From assembly GCA_015680685.1 (NCBI GenBank), contig MNCI01005623.1:963565-999266 (forward strand): a stretch of DNA of 35,702 nt, in the 5' to 3' direction. The position numbers and the translations under genes are program-made. Each line of letters begins with the position of its first letter. The stretch's first letter is position 1. The notes beneath the pieces were generated by a model. It was not told where the DNA came from and did no database searches. It worked only from the letters and a program-made list of their open reading frames with translations. Source of the stretch: Gnetum montanum. Lineage: Eukaryota; Streptophyta; Gnetopsida; Gnetales; Gnetaceae. This document shows, piece by piece, positions 19,325-29,415 of the stretch.

Positions 19325-21285
19325 GATGAGTTATTCTCGCAACTGTTGAAAATGTTCTTTGAGAATATTTTTTTTGTTTCTCCACCGAGGTCAACCGAAG
19401 GTTGTTAACAACAAGTTGTTTTTTTTCTTCTTGTAAGGCTTTAAGTGCCTTGGTATGCACGTAAGTTTCCAATTATGCTGTAGAGGCATCACAAACAGCC
19501 TTCTCTTTTTCTTCTACCACCTTCTTATTCTCCATCAATAATATGGTAAATTCCTCAGTTCTGAAAGTGTCCAGCTGGTCTACGAGAACAAATTGAGAAG
19601 GATCTTGCTATGCTGCTTTCAGGGTCACAAGCCTATCTTGTAATCTTTGCATCTCTACTTTAGTGTGCTCAGCCCTCATCTCTGTCAAGACCAACTTTTC
19701 CTTGGTGGAAATAAGGTTTGATTGGATTTTTGTAACATCTTTTGGGATGTCAAACAAGGACGTCATTACCTATCTTGTTTGTAGCAATTGGTCAAGTACA
19801 TCCTCATGTTCCACAAGATTCATTGAGGTTCCGACCAGAGTTTAAGCATCCCGTGCTCCTATAAGATCTTCCGGTGGAACAATAGGCACATTGAATGATT
19901 CTTTAATGTGGTCTGTGACCACTTCTGTGGCTCCTTCTACATCCTGGTGTTGCATGACCACCATTGTGGCCCCTTCACCAATTTCTAATTGCACTTGAAA
20001 GGATGCAACGTTCCCTGAGATCTTTTGTGACCAAGTGCTCTCCTCTCCTCCTGTATGGATGGACACTTCACCCCTTGCATGATACAAAGAAATCGTGGGC
20101 TATACGACATTTTCGATGACATGAAAAAGATTTTCATTATCACGAATTTCCCAACTGACCATCTCAACGATGGCCCTAAGATGGCTCACCAACAATCTAT
20201 AATCTTACAGTGGTGGTGGTGGTTGATCCTGATGGCCCATGCTAGGCCCTACTTCTTATTGTTGGCTGGGTCCTATGCTTGGAAGTTGGTTGGGTCCTGC
20301 AAGTTGAGTTGTAGTTGGCCCTATCGTTTGTTCTTTTTCTTGTTCTATCCCCAGTGTTTCACCAGTGACTTTCCTTGCGGCTGGTGGCTTTAGTAGTTCG
20401 GCATAAGAAGCATTTTTGGCTTTTTTTAAGGACATCATTGGTGTATCCTCTGAAACCCGCACATCTTCACAACTTTCTAATAAAATAAGGGAAGATCAAC
20501 ACAAGCTTCCCTATCTTTCATTCTTAAAACCACCTCTGGATCTCCGTAAAATATAGATGAGGTAGGTTAGCATTCACCTTTCCCATCAATACTTCACATC
20601 CTCTAGCCACATATGTTGAAATTATTTTTAAACCTTTTGTGGGGAAGAGGTGATAAGTTCCTATTTTGAAGTAAATCCTTTCTTATGTTGTCAACTCCCC
20701 AAACGTCTTATCTTCCTTGCCATACGCCCTTTCCAACCAAACTCGTTGCACATCAAGGTCTGAATGGGTAGAAAACTAAGAAACCTTTGGCCCTGTATTT
20801 GGAAGGTTTAATACTTCTAAAATGGCCTAAATAGAGAAATCAATAGTCACACCACAAATTTTAATGATGGTTCCTTGTTCTTGGTTGTGCCAAAATTGGT
20901 ACGTTTCCCCTAAGTACTAGGCACCACTTTCAAAGAGGATAGGCCATAATGGGGACCCTTTGAGGTGATCCCTAATGGCCTCCAGAGACAATTCTTTGAA
21001 AGATCCAAAGATTAATTCCACAATCATTGCAATGAATATGGACCTTTCATGGATGGCTTGAACACAATCTTGGGGCAATGTGAGATGTTGTCCCTATTCA
21101 GGCACTGCAGTAGCTCCTCCTTCTACCTACCTTGATTGTACAATAGCAGGGTCCTCTTGGTGGATGCTAAATGATTATTCCTCCTGCTCTACATGCTGTC
21201 TGGTAGGAACTTGTCCTTCACCTCTCCTAGGTTGTTTGCTCCCACCTTGTGCAAGACCTTCCTATTTTCTGCGTTTCGGAGCCAT
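19320..21285 (-). pseudogene. D1 extra ORF, N-terminal part (plant-transposon-like domain)
   Basis: It starts at ATG 21285 (MAPKRRK), a basic start that could act as a nuclear signal. One frame then continues with scattered stops: AIHERSIFIAMIVELIFGSF, IIKICGVTIDF, ILEVLNLPNTGP, NANLPHLYFTEIQRWF, then a Pro/Gln linker and a coiled-coil segment (IQSNLISTKEKLVLTEMRAE, VEMQRLQDRLVTLKAA) to the T3 insertion at 19320. The middle resembles the additional-ORF domain of Tat/Athila elements and the exon 4 product at 299-1339. With the downstream part it would have been about 930 residues. It is in sense with D1 and has its own TATA upstream. It is broken by T3 and by stops. Confidence 0.65.
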
Positions 21286-21741
21286 TTGCAATCACACAAG
21301 GCCAATCATTAGTAAGGTTCTTTCCAAAGTTAGGTTATACCTTACTACTTGCCTTAATGAAATTTCTTTATTTCCATGTGACGTTAATTAAAATGTCCCT
21401 AAAAGATTATCATATTGAATCCTCTTTGCTTAGGTGGTTTCCAAATCTAGTTTCCTGGTATAACTAAGGGGATGAAATTATTCTTGGCACATTTATCCTT
21501 AATTTTCTCACTAATTACCCTTGATAATGTCCTTTGGGCAATGAAAAATTCCAAAAAAAAAATTATGCGCTATTCGGTAAGTAGATTCGAGTAGGTTCAA
21601 ACGGAATGAAAATCAGAGGACCAGCAAGCAAGTTATGGATATGAAAGCAAAGGACGTGCAATTGCAAGTCATAGAGAGAAATTTGAGAGACTTTCCCTAC
21701 ATGAATAGTTGAAAATGATGTTAAGTAACGTAGGTGGTCAC

Positions 21742-21805
21742 GTATATATAGATTTTTGGGACGCGATATCGCATATGTGATACCGCGTACACAATATCAC
21801 AGCCT
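21742..21805 (-). promoter_or_regulatory. Internal promoter of the D1 extra ORF, with LTR-like palindromes
   Basis: The minus strand reads TATATATACG (21750-21741). Just upstream, at 21761-21805, are GATATTGTGTACGCGGTATC and ATATGCGATATCGCG. The same GATATY...GTACGC...GATATC words fill the D1 LTR U3 upstream of its TATA (10260-10340, 27447-27522). The leader to ATG 21285 is about 430 bp. Confidence 0.55.
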
Positions 21806-21809
21806 ATCG

Positions 21810-23274
21810 ATGTTAAGGCACTATGGAATATACCAAATTTTTTAAGATTTCTTTGAAGTGGATAATGTAAACTAAGGACATGTGGATGAGTGTTAAATGG
21901 TTCTAGGGTAATTCAACTAGTTCTAAAGGCACTAATAATTATGATGGTGTGGAATTGACCAATAAGGACCTCAGCTGGTAAGGAAGAGAAAAAGGCTATG
22001 TGATGGTTCATAGGAATGTTTGAATTGAAGGGATAGTAATAAGGGAAAGAATATCATTGAAAATATGCTGAGGGTAATAGATTGTGTGTGGAAGATGTGT
22101 TATGAGTGCAAATTACAAAAACATTACGCAAGTGGATCCTCCCCAAAGCAGGTTCCAACCTATAATGCCCTTGCATAACCACTCTTGAAAATGTCCATGG
22201 GCACTAGAAGGGTTAAATGTAATCCACACTGGGTCCAAAAAACACACACATGTAAGTATCACCAGACTGAGGTAATAATTCTACGCTACATGATACATGA
22301 ACCATAATTACATAAACAGTGAGATGAGACGGACTATAGAAGGGATTGTAGAAATTGGGATATGAGGTAACCAACCCAAGGCACAGTGAATCCTACATGT
22401 AAGGCATGATTAATGTGTCATTAACTCGTCATTCCAAGATCAGGACCAAGTCCATTCCTCTTATCAGTGACACCGCATTGTTCATCCCATGATGAGTGAC
22501 TATGAGAGTACCAGAACAACAAGGTATACAACCACTTGGCATTTTGTTCAATGGAGGAGTGAATTTTGCTTTATGGCACACTTTATTTTTCAATTGCTAA
22601 ATCCAAAGAAGCTGCCAACCTTTAGGCATGGATGCATGTCTTTCCAGTGGGACCCCCTAAAACTGCATTTGATTTATGAGTGCCTTTTGATTACTCTTAC
22701 TCCCATTTTACGTTAGATCTTCAAGGATCTTAGTACAACCACGTTGCATGATAACTCTCATAGACGTCACCAAAGAGAATCTGCAAGTCCCCTTGATGTC
22801 ACACCCTAATCATTCCCTCTTGATTCATCCTTATTCATTTTGGGTACAATGAATACAAAATTAATTATAAGTTTTAAGAATGTTAAGAATATCACTGTAC
22901 CCTCGAACAGAACCTCTTATTTGTAGAATGGATGAGTGGGTGTAATGGGCTCACTGTCCAAATAATTGATCGTTCGAGACTCAATAACATAGAACACACC
23001 TCAACCAACAAGCCACATGAGTGTTTTATTCGTAGATGAGATGACTTATAAAAAGATAAAAAGACAAAAAGACAAAAAGATAAAACAAGAAATTGAAAAA
23101 TGAAAAACTAAAAAACATTAAATTGTAAAATTAAAGAAAATGAAAAATATTTATTAATCCTACTTAGTATTAAAATGGGGGATATCCCCCATAACTAAAC
23201 GGTTGAGCATAGAAAGGATTAATAAATGAAATATGAGAATCCTTACATGTCAGAAATATTGAAACTTGGTCATA
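21810..23274 (-). other. D1 non-coding spacer between gag and the extra ORF
   Basis: No pol domain found on either strand. It holds a short AAAAAGACAAAAAGAC repeat near 23050-23085 and AT-rich DNA. Autonomous relatives would carry protease-RT-integrase in this position. Confidence 0.5.
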
Positions 23275-23384
23275 CTTAATGAAACACCACAAAAATCTGT
23301 GAGTTTAGCATCTGTCCGACAAGAAGCAGATCCCCACGACCCACAGGCCAATCTTGGAAGTCGAAACATCTGATTAAGTGTTGT

Positions 23385-23765
23385 GCCAGCGTATACGCCC
23401 AGCGTATACACCCAGCGTCTACGCCCAACGTCTACGCCCAGCGTTCATGCCCAGCGTCTACGCCCAGCGTTCATGCCTAGCGTCTACGCCCAGCGTTTAC
23501 GCCCAGCGTCTACGCCCAGCGTTCACGCCCAACGTCTACGCCCAGCTCTCCAGCGTACACGCCCAGGTACGGCAGAGGCACACGCTCGAAGACAGGATTT
23601 CCAATTGCAACATGAAGATTACACCGAAGAGCAAGGATTGAAGCAAGTGGACATCCTTCGGCGTATACGCCCAGCATTCACCAACGTATACGCCCTAGCG
23701 TATACGCCAGCATCTATCCGTCTACGCCCAGCGTGTACGCCGGCCTGTTGTATAATGTATACGCC
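23385..23765 (+). repeat. Palindromic CAGCGTMTACGCC minisatellite in U3 of T2
   Basis: About a dozen near-tandem units CAGCGTATACGCC, CAGCGTCTACGCC and CAGCGTTCATGCC occupy 23385-23560, with further copies at 23660-23765. The array is more regular and longer than in the T1 LTR. Confidence 0.9.
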
Positions 23766-23849
23766 CGGCATATATCATGTTTCTAAATTGTAACGCCCGG
23801 TCTATACGCCACGTGTCTCCCCGTCCGCTTTTCCCGGTAACCCTACCCC

Positions 23850-23857
23850 TATAAATA
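23850..23857 (+). promoter_or_regulatory. TATA box of T2
   Basis: CCCCTATAAATAACC, aligned with the TATA box at 6721. Confidence 0.65.
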
Positions 23858-24683
23858 ACCCAGTTTTCCACATTTACGAGGTCCGCGGAAATTTACCAGA
23901 GCCGAGCCAGAGTAATTACACTGCTGAAACCCTCTTACGCTTACGCTTACGCTGGAAGCCCTGCACGCTGAGCACAGTCCACGCTTCGCCTACCGTGTCA
24001 GCCGGCTACATCCCTCCGTCCACCGGGGCTTTACGACCGCCTTGTGTCCCTACACAACTGCGTTAGACCGGTGCACAACATTTTAACTTTGTAATCCATT
24101 GTTTACGCTTGTCGTAAGTTATTTTACAGTTTTACGTTAATTTGGCCCGCGCCTCGGTTGCGGCTGTTTACATTCGTGCTCCGTGCTCCGTTTGCATCCG
24201 CAGATGCCTGCTATTTACGCTTGTTGCAAGTTTTACAATTTTACATCAATTTGGCCCATGCTCCGCTTATGCCTGTTTACGTTTACGCTCCGGCAGCGTC
24301 CGTGTATGCCCACTGTTTACGCTGTTCGCATTTATTTACGCCCTTTGTATTTGGTTACGCTGTTGACGCCTGTATACGCTTACGCCGGGTCTAGTTCTGT
24401 TTACGCTGTTCAAGCCCAAAGTTGCTTACGCCCCTCTACACTTACACCGTCCGTGCCTGTATCGCCGTTTACTCCCTGGTCTACATATAACCCAGCATAT
24501 AACACCTCGGTGGTGCTCGGGGAAGTCCTTGTTTGATCCGTGTGCGGACCATTCAAGGCACTCTGCCTTCATCCACTCCAGCTCGCCCTCAAGCGGAGGC
24601 AGGGTCAACTGTGTTTGCCCGCTGATCTTTCGGTGCCCGCAACGTTCTAGCCTCGCACCGACGATTTCGGTCGGCACACTTAA

Positions 24684-26559
24684 CCCATTGGGGTTCACAC
24701 ACCTGCTTATAGTAAGCATAGTGGAGCAATTTATAAGATGTGGTTACTAGGTAAAGAGTTGACCCACTATGGTACTTGAGACCATAAGATGGTATGCAAG
24801 GATCGAGATGTTGTTTTCCATGGTTGTATTCATTGGGCCATATGGTTGTTGGAGTGTTAATTGGTGGCCCTAATGAAGTAACATGAGGTGTTGGGTTCAA
24901 AGAGAAGGATGCACCACAGTGCCGGACTTGTGCTGAGTTGGAGAATGCAATGGCCTTGGGACTATGTTGTTCCTTCCTACAGTCATGTCTAAAGAAGGGA
25001 CGCCTTTAATGTTGAGGAGGTCTCTCACTGCTGTTGGAAATAGTAGCACAAGTCACATTCGTGAGTTGTTGCTATGGTGCAGACAATTCAGGAATAGTTG
25101 GCGGCAATGTAGAAGGGGGAAAAGGATGAGAATGTTGAAATTTGGAAGAATTGTAAGGTACACAAGGTGGTGGTTGTGTTGAGGACATGGGATGATAGTA
25201 TTAAGGAGAATGATAATGTGGTGAGATAGAGTATGTTGACCCAATTGGAGAAACAGGATATTGGACTAGATAAGCATTTGGATTTGAATGATACGAAGGG
25301 TGTCTCCTATTTAGGGATGGCTTTCCCCATGACTGGGATTTTTGCCACTGTGATCGAACACAGTATCTTTGTACGAACTTTTTGGGTAACGTGCTTCCCA
25401 AATGCTCATATAAATGTAACAAGATTGGGCATTAGCCCTTGGGGTGATCTTACAGGAAAATGTTACATTCATACGTATGATTGGTAGTTAAGCTCTTATT
25501 TTCCTCATCCCTTCTTTCCGATCATCTAATGATATTGTGTCCTACTTCTCAGGTTGTCAAAAATTTAACTCCAATATTATTGATATATTCCCCACACTTT
25601 TTATGCATCTATTCCAGCATCTTATTGATCTTTGCCTCGATTTCATCTAATGATTGTTGTACTGGCAAAGATGGTTCTTCCTCCTTGAGATAGGTTGATT
25701 TCTCCTTTTTGTGATTATGGACCTCTGTTAAGTTGAGATTTTGGTCCCGTTGATGTTTTTCAACACTCTCCCATCTAACCATTTCTCCTTCTTCTTTTGC
25801 TACCCACTTAATAAGCTCTTGGAATTGATGGGTTCATAGTTTGTATAGTTGACCTTGGGCATACATCCATAGGGTCTCTCTTATTTCATCACGAAGCCCA
25901 ACAATGATATGGTACATTAGCCTTTCCTCGGAGAACTCATGGCCTGGACAGTTATTTAACAGTGCATAATATCTTTCTAAGGCCATGTCCAAGGGTTCAT
26001 GTTGTGCTTGTTTCCACTCTTGGATTTGTTTCCTCAAGGCCGACACTCTTGCGTAAGTTTTATATCTTTTGTTAAATAGTTCTACCATTGTTGGCCAACG
26101 TTGAATTGAATTTGGTTTTAATAATCTATACCATAATTTTGCTTGGCCCATGAGTGTTATAGGCAAGAGCTTGAGTTTTTGCCAACTGTTATCAATGTTG
26201 TTCCATGCACAAGCATCATAGAAGGCTTGTAAATATTGTTGCAGATCTAAGACATAGCCTCCTGAGAAATTGGAAAAGTTGTTTAAATCAAGCCTAGGTA
26301 GGCGGCTCTCTTTATGATGCCTACGGGAGATTCGAACAGCCTCTTGTATTTGTGTTAGGCTTGTAGTGAGCAGTAGGGGTTCATCGTCATTGAGTAAGTT
26401 ATTCTTTCGTGCATTGGAACGATGCTACCTTCTTCTATGTTTATAAGAAACCCCCACCTCGAATTACGTACTCCAATCTTCATTGTGATATAATTCATTG
26501 GTTCTCCAATGAATTGCCTCACTAGATGTGGCATTATCGTAGTCTTGTAGGAGAGGCAT
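24684..26559 (-). pseudogene. gag: D1 gag
   Basis: The frame starts at ATG 26559 (MPLLQDYDNATSSEAIHW). The conserved part includes SRLPRLDLNNFSNFSGGY, LQQYLQAFYDACAWNNIDN, LMGQAKLWYRLLKPNSIQRW, MVELFNKRYKTYARVSALRK, EPLDMALERYYALLNNCPGH and LRDEIRETLWMYAQGQ, a retrotransposon gag capsid core. A charged, coiled-coil-like stretch and a Gln/Pro/Tyr/His-rich C-terminal part (near SQSWGKP, 25200-25350) follow. Stops and at least one frameshift break it. The T2 solo LTR interrupts the 3' end at 24683. Compared with D2, about 600 bp of N-terminal gag is absent. Confidence 0.85.
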
Positions 26560-26681
26560 GGTTGTGAAATTTTCTGTGAATTTGTATGTGACTTTTTGTA
26601 ATTATTTCTTCCTAAAAGATATATCGTTAATTACTATCTAGCGACCTTGTATGATATAACTAATCTAGATAACTAGCACCA

Positions 26682-26699
26682 TCCCTGGCAATGGTACCA
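26682..26699 (-). promoter_or_regulatory. Primer-binding site of D1 (tRNA-Asp type)
   Basis: The minus strand reads TGGTACCATTGCCAGGGA, one base after the LTR end. It differs from TGGCGCCGTTGCCGGGGA at a few positions. Confidence 0.75.
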
Positions 26700-26700
26700 A

Positions 26701-26930
26701 TGATGAGTGGCAAGGTACCCCTACACTCAACCATATGAATACGAGCATTTCACGCACGATCCAGTCGAACTCTGCAGATGGACTAGTTGTGGTATCCAGA
26801 TAGTTAATCATAGATCACAATTCATTGTCTTCCCACTTGGACTAGTATTAACTTTGTCACGTATGGTTTAGTCCAGAGTGAGATGTATGATGTGTTCCTA
26901 CACTAATGCTACTCCTNATATTAATTAAAC

Positions 26931-26975
<45 letters not shown>

Positions 26976-27542
26976 CTAACTAGCCTAAGTGTGATGAGCA
27001 TCCATTCCTTAATCATCTATACACATCTTGGACCTCGTGCACGACTACTGCTAGGATTACCAAGCATGTGGCCTCAGTACGCTACCGAGCTACCAAGTAG
27101 TCACACTTAAATGCTCATGATTAAGTCGTACTCATTCCACGTTACTAGGAGATAAGGGTGAAGAGATATTAACTAAGAAAGTAGTAAATAATAAATAAAT
27201 AAATAAATAAGCTAAGTGGATGCTGCAATGATGAGGTAATCTCAATCTTTATTGCTAGTCATGTGCATGTCCAAGTACATCACACTCGAATAAGGATGTC
27301 ACCACACTGCGGGCATGCACTAGGAGAAAAGGGTTGAGAGGAAAACTGACAAAGAGTCTCTACAAAACTACTAAAATTAAACTTAAAAACTTAAAAAAAC
27401 TACCTACCATACCTACCTAACTCTTATTTATAAATGAGAAGACAGGCTGTGATATCACGTACGCAATATCACGTCTAGGCTGTGATATTGCGTACGTGAT
27501 ATCATGGCTACAATATCGCAGCCAACAATTTATAACTCATCA
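26701..27542 (-). repeat. 5' LTR of D1
   Basis: 842 bp. On the + strand it starts TGATGAGTGGCAAGGTACCCC and ends AACTCATCA, so the ends form an 8-bp inverted repeat (TGATGAGT/ACTCATCA). The minus-strand TATA (TTTATAAATAAGAG, 27434-27421) follows a U3 full of GATATC/GTACGC palindromes. Confidence 0.95.
26933..26973. repeat. (AG)n microsatellite in the D1 5' LTR
   Basis: About 19 AG units. The 3' LTR has only about eight (9761-9777), so the tract has changed length since insertion. Confidence 0.9.
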
Positions 27543-27547
27543 CTATG
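27543..27547. repeat. Target-site duplication CTATG, right of D1
   Basis: Exact copy of 9512-9516, following the last base of the D1 5' LTR. D0 sequence resumes here. Confidence 0.85.
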
Positions 27548-27559
27548 ATAGATCAAAAA

Positions 27560-28650
27560 GAGATATGGATGAAGTACTCCAATAGATAAAGTCATCTACA
27601 TGTATTTAGATCCTTATTATCTAGAATTTACCTTTATCCTTCACTAAGATAAGCAGTTCGAATGGAAAAACTTGAAGGAAAACATAGTATTACCACTTGA
27701 TTATGTGATTCCATCAATGTTCATGTTAGCACTAATGAAGCTAGAACTTGAAGTAGTAGCCCTAAATTACCAAGTAATCAATCATATCTCTAGGAACTAT
27801 CGATTAATAGAGGTCCAACTCTAAAAGATTAAATTTATGGAGGCTCTCCATGAAGCTTCCCAAGGCAAATGGGCTCTAATCCAACTAACATTATAGTTAA
27901 ATAAGGATGATACTAATAACTCATTAGGAAGATTTTAATGCCAAGGTTCTCCTTACTTCATTGAAGATGATATAGCCCATCAATGGTTGCATTGAAACTT
28001 GGCAAGAAGGCAAGGCAAAAAGAGAGATGAACCTAAAATTATAGGGAATATAAGACCAAGATCTCTCAACTAATAATCCAAAGAATAACAAAGGGATCAA
28101 AGAAGAAGAGTAAGCTAATACAACTTTCCTAGCTCTTGATTCTCTTGCTTATCCTCATCATCAAGCTCTAATTAGTGTGAACATGATTATGAATAAAGGG
28201 GTAATGATCATAGGCAAGGTAAGATGATAGAAGATCCCATCATATAGATAGAAGAAAAGAGCTAAGGAAAATTTTATAAGAAAAAAAAGATATAGAACAG
28301 TACTATTATCATTAGAAAGAAAAAGTTGCTATAAATGAAGAGGTTGTAAACACTAAATTAGATGATGAAGGGTGTGACATCTTCTAGTATAAACATTTAA
28401 ATGATTATTTTTCAATCATGCCACACTTTCAAGGTTTTGGGGTTTCTAATTTAATCCAGAAACTTATCAGAAGGAAAACACTTAAAAGATTATCTTATCC
28501 ATGAGATAACTATATGTAATAGTTCCACCAACAACAATACTATCCACATGGAATGCCATCTCAACCTTAAGACTACTATTAGTAGAGATATAATCCATAG
28601 TTGTTGGGGATGCTACCACCAAGGCAGTAGTACTTCTACAAGTAGCTCCA
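27560..28650 (+). pseudogene. gag: D0 gag remnant
   Basis: Translated patches match the D2 gag start: LEFTFILH near 27615 corresponds to LDFVFILH at 33225, and ENIVLPLDYVIPS near 27680 to RNIVLPLDCSIPS at 33290. A Ser/charged patch near 28130-28200 and Pro/Tyr-type codons near 28560 match later D2 blocks. Stops occur every few dozen codons. Confidence 0.6.
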
Positions 28651-29036
28651 TCATTCATGCATTTTTCCATCACTACTATCCTCTAGAGTACCATAAACTT
28701 GCCACTCTTAGAGCTGAATCTCTGTTCATCTATGCTTCTTACCATTTAAAAAATCATTCATAACACATATCCATATATTTACCACCTACACCAAAAATGC
28801 AAGGAGAAATATCCTCACACCCTCAATAATGGAATTCCACTAGGATTGTGAACTTATATGTGGATGGTAACTCAAGTGGTTCTAAGCACAAGCTCAAAAA
28901 AAGGTCATTCTTCAAGCCTAATAGTGCACCAAAACTGTATAGGCTTCTGTGGCTATGGAATCTACTCAAACTATCTTTGGAATATCTAATAAGAAACCTT
29001 CATATGAAAGAGCCCAAAACATATAAACTATCATGC

Positions 29037-29415
29037 TAACCCATGCATTCATAAACTGGATTAAAGTAGGTCATCTTTCTAGGAAAAGAACTAATGTAGG
29101 AAGTTTCCTAATTTATTTCAAGATTATAGAAAATGAGCCATTAAAGGCTCTATAAAAATTTGTTTCTAGGATCAAACCAAATTTGTAGGAGTTGTACAAG
29201 ATATGAAACTTGCCTCTACTAAAGAAATGTAACATCTAGTTAGAGCTTGTAGAAGAATTCAACACTATTCCATTAGGATTGGTAGAGAACATTGTGACTA
29301 CCATTAGTGGTTGGTTATACTTGGCTAACTTCCTAGTGACCCACATTGATAACTATAAGGGAGAATTTTCAATCATCATAAGAAGAGCTTAGCTAAGTAC
29401 CATTGATGTCAAGCT
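29037..29415 (+). pseudogene. pro: D0 protease remnant
   Basis: HAFINWIKVGHLSRKRTNVG near 29047 and FLIYFKIIENEPLKAL resemble the region before a Ty3/gypsy protease. Then IPLGLVENIVTTISGWLY and NFLVTHIDNYKGEFSIIIRR near 29268-29385 match the second half, with IIIRRA* where IILGRPW is usual. The active-site D-S/T-G block itself is not legible. Weak but ordered similarity. Confidence 0.45.

Larger units (their letters stand above)
23280..24678 (+). mobile_element. T2: solo LTR of family T
   Basis: It starts TGAAACACCAC, as in T3, and ends CCGACGATTTCGGTCGGCACA. It has no internal sequence on either side and is flanked by exact CTTAA repeats (23275-23279 and 24679-24683). It lies at the end of D1's gag. 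A solo LTR arises by recombination between the two LTRs of a full element. Confidence 0.93.
9517..27542 (-). mobile_element. D1: non-autonomous Ty3/gypsy element (gag plus extra ORF), carrying nested T3 and T2
   Basis: It reads on the minus strand: 5' LTR 27542-26701, primer site, gag 26559-24684, non-coding spacer, promoter near 21746, extra ORF 21285-10554 (split by T3), polypurine tract at 10361-10372, and 3' LTR 10360-9517. The TSD is CTATG. Without T3 and T2 it is about 8.7 kb. I find no protease, RT, RNase H or integrase, so it would need an autonomous partner. The two LTRs differ by eye at roughly one base in seven, and its genes carry many stops, so it is old. Confidence 0.85.
8490..29415 (+). 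mobile_element. D0: oldest family D Ty3/gypsy element, split by D1
   Basis: The parts are the LTR (about 8490-9325), primer site (9327-9344), leader to 9511, then, beyond the D1 insertion, gag (27560-28650) and protease (29037-29415). Joining 9511 to 27543 restores the spacing from primer site to gag seen in D2 (about 250 bp). No reverse transcriptase, integrase or matching 3' LTR is recognisable. Decay is heavy, consistent with D0 being the host of D1. Confidence 0.7.

Noticed and set aside
23378-23793. Repeat-protein-like frames (RLRPASTPSVYA)
   Set aside because: Translations of the U3 minisatellite in several frames; the LTR is not coding here.
28848-29039. NLYVDGNSSGSK, reminiscent of an RNase H start
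   Set aside because: One short motif without the following acidic residues; gag/protease context makes it unlikely.
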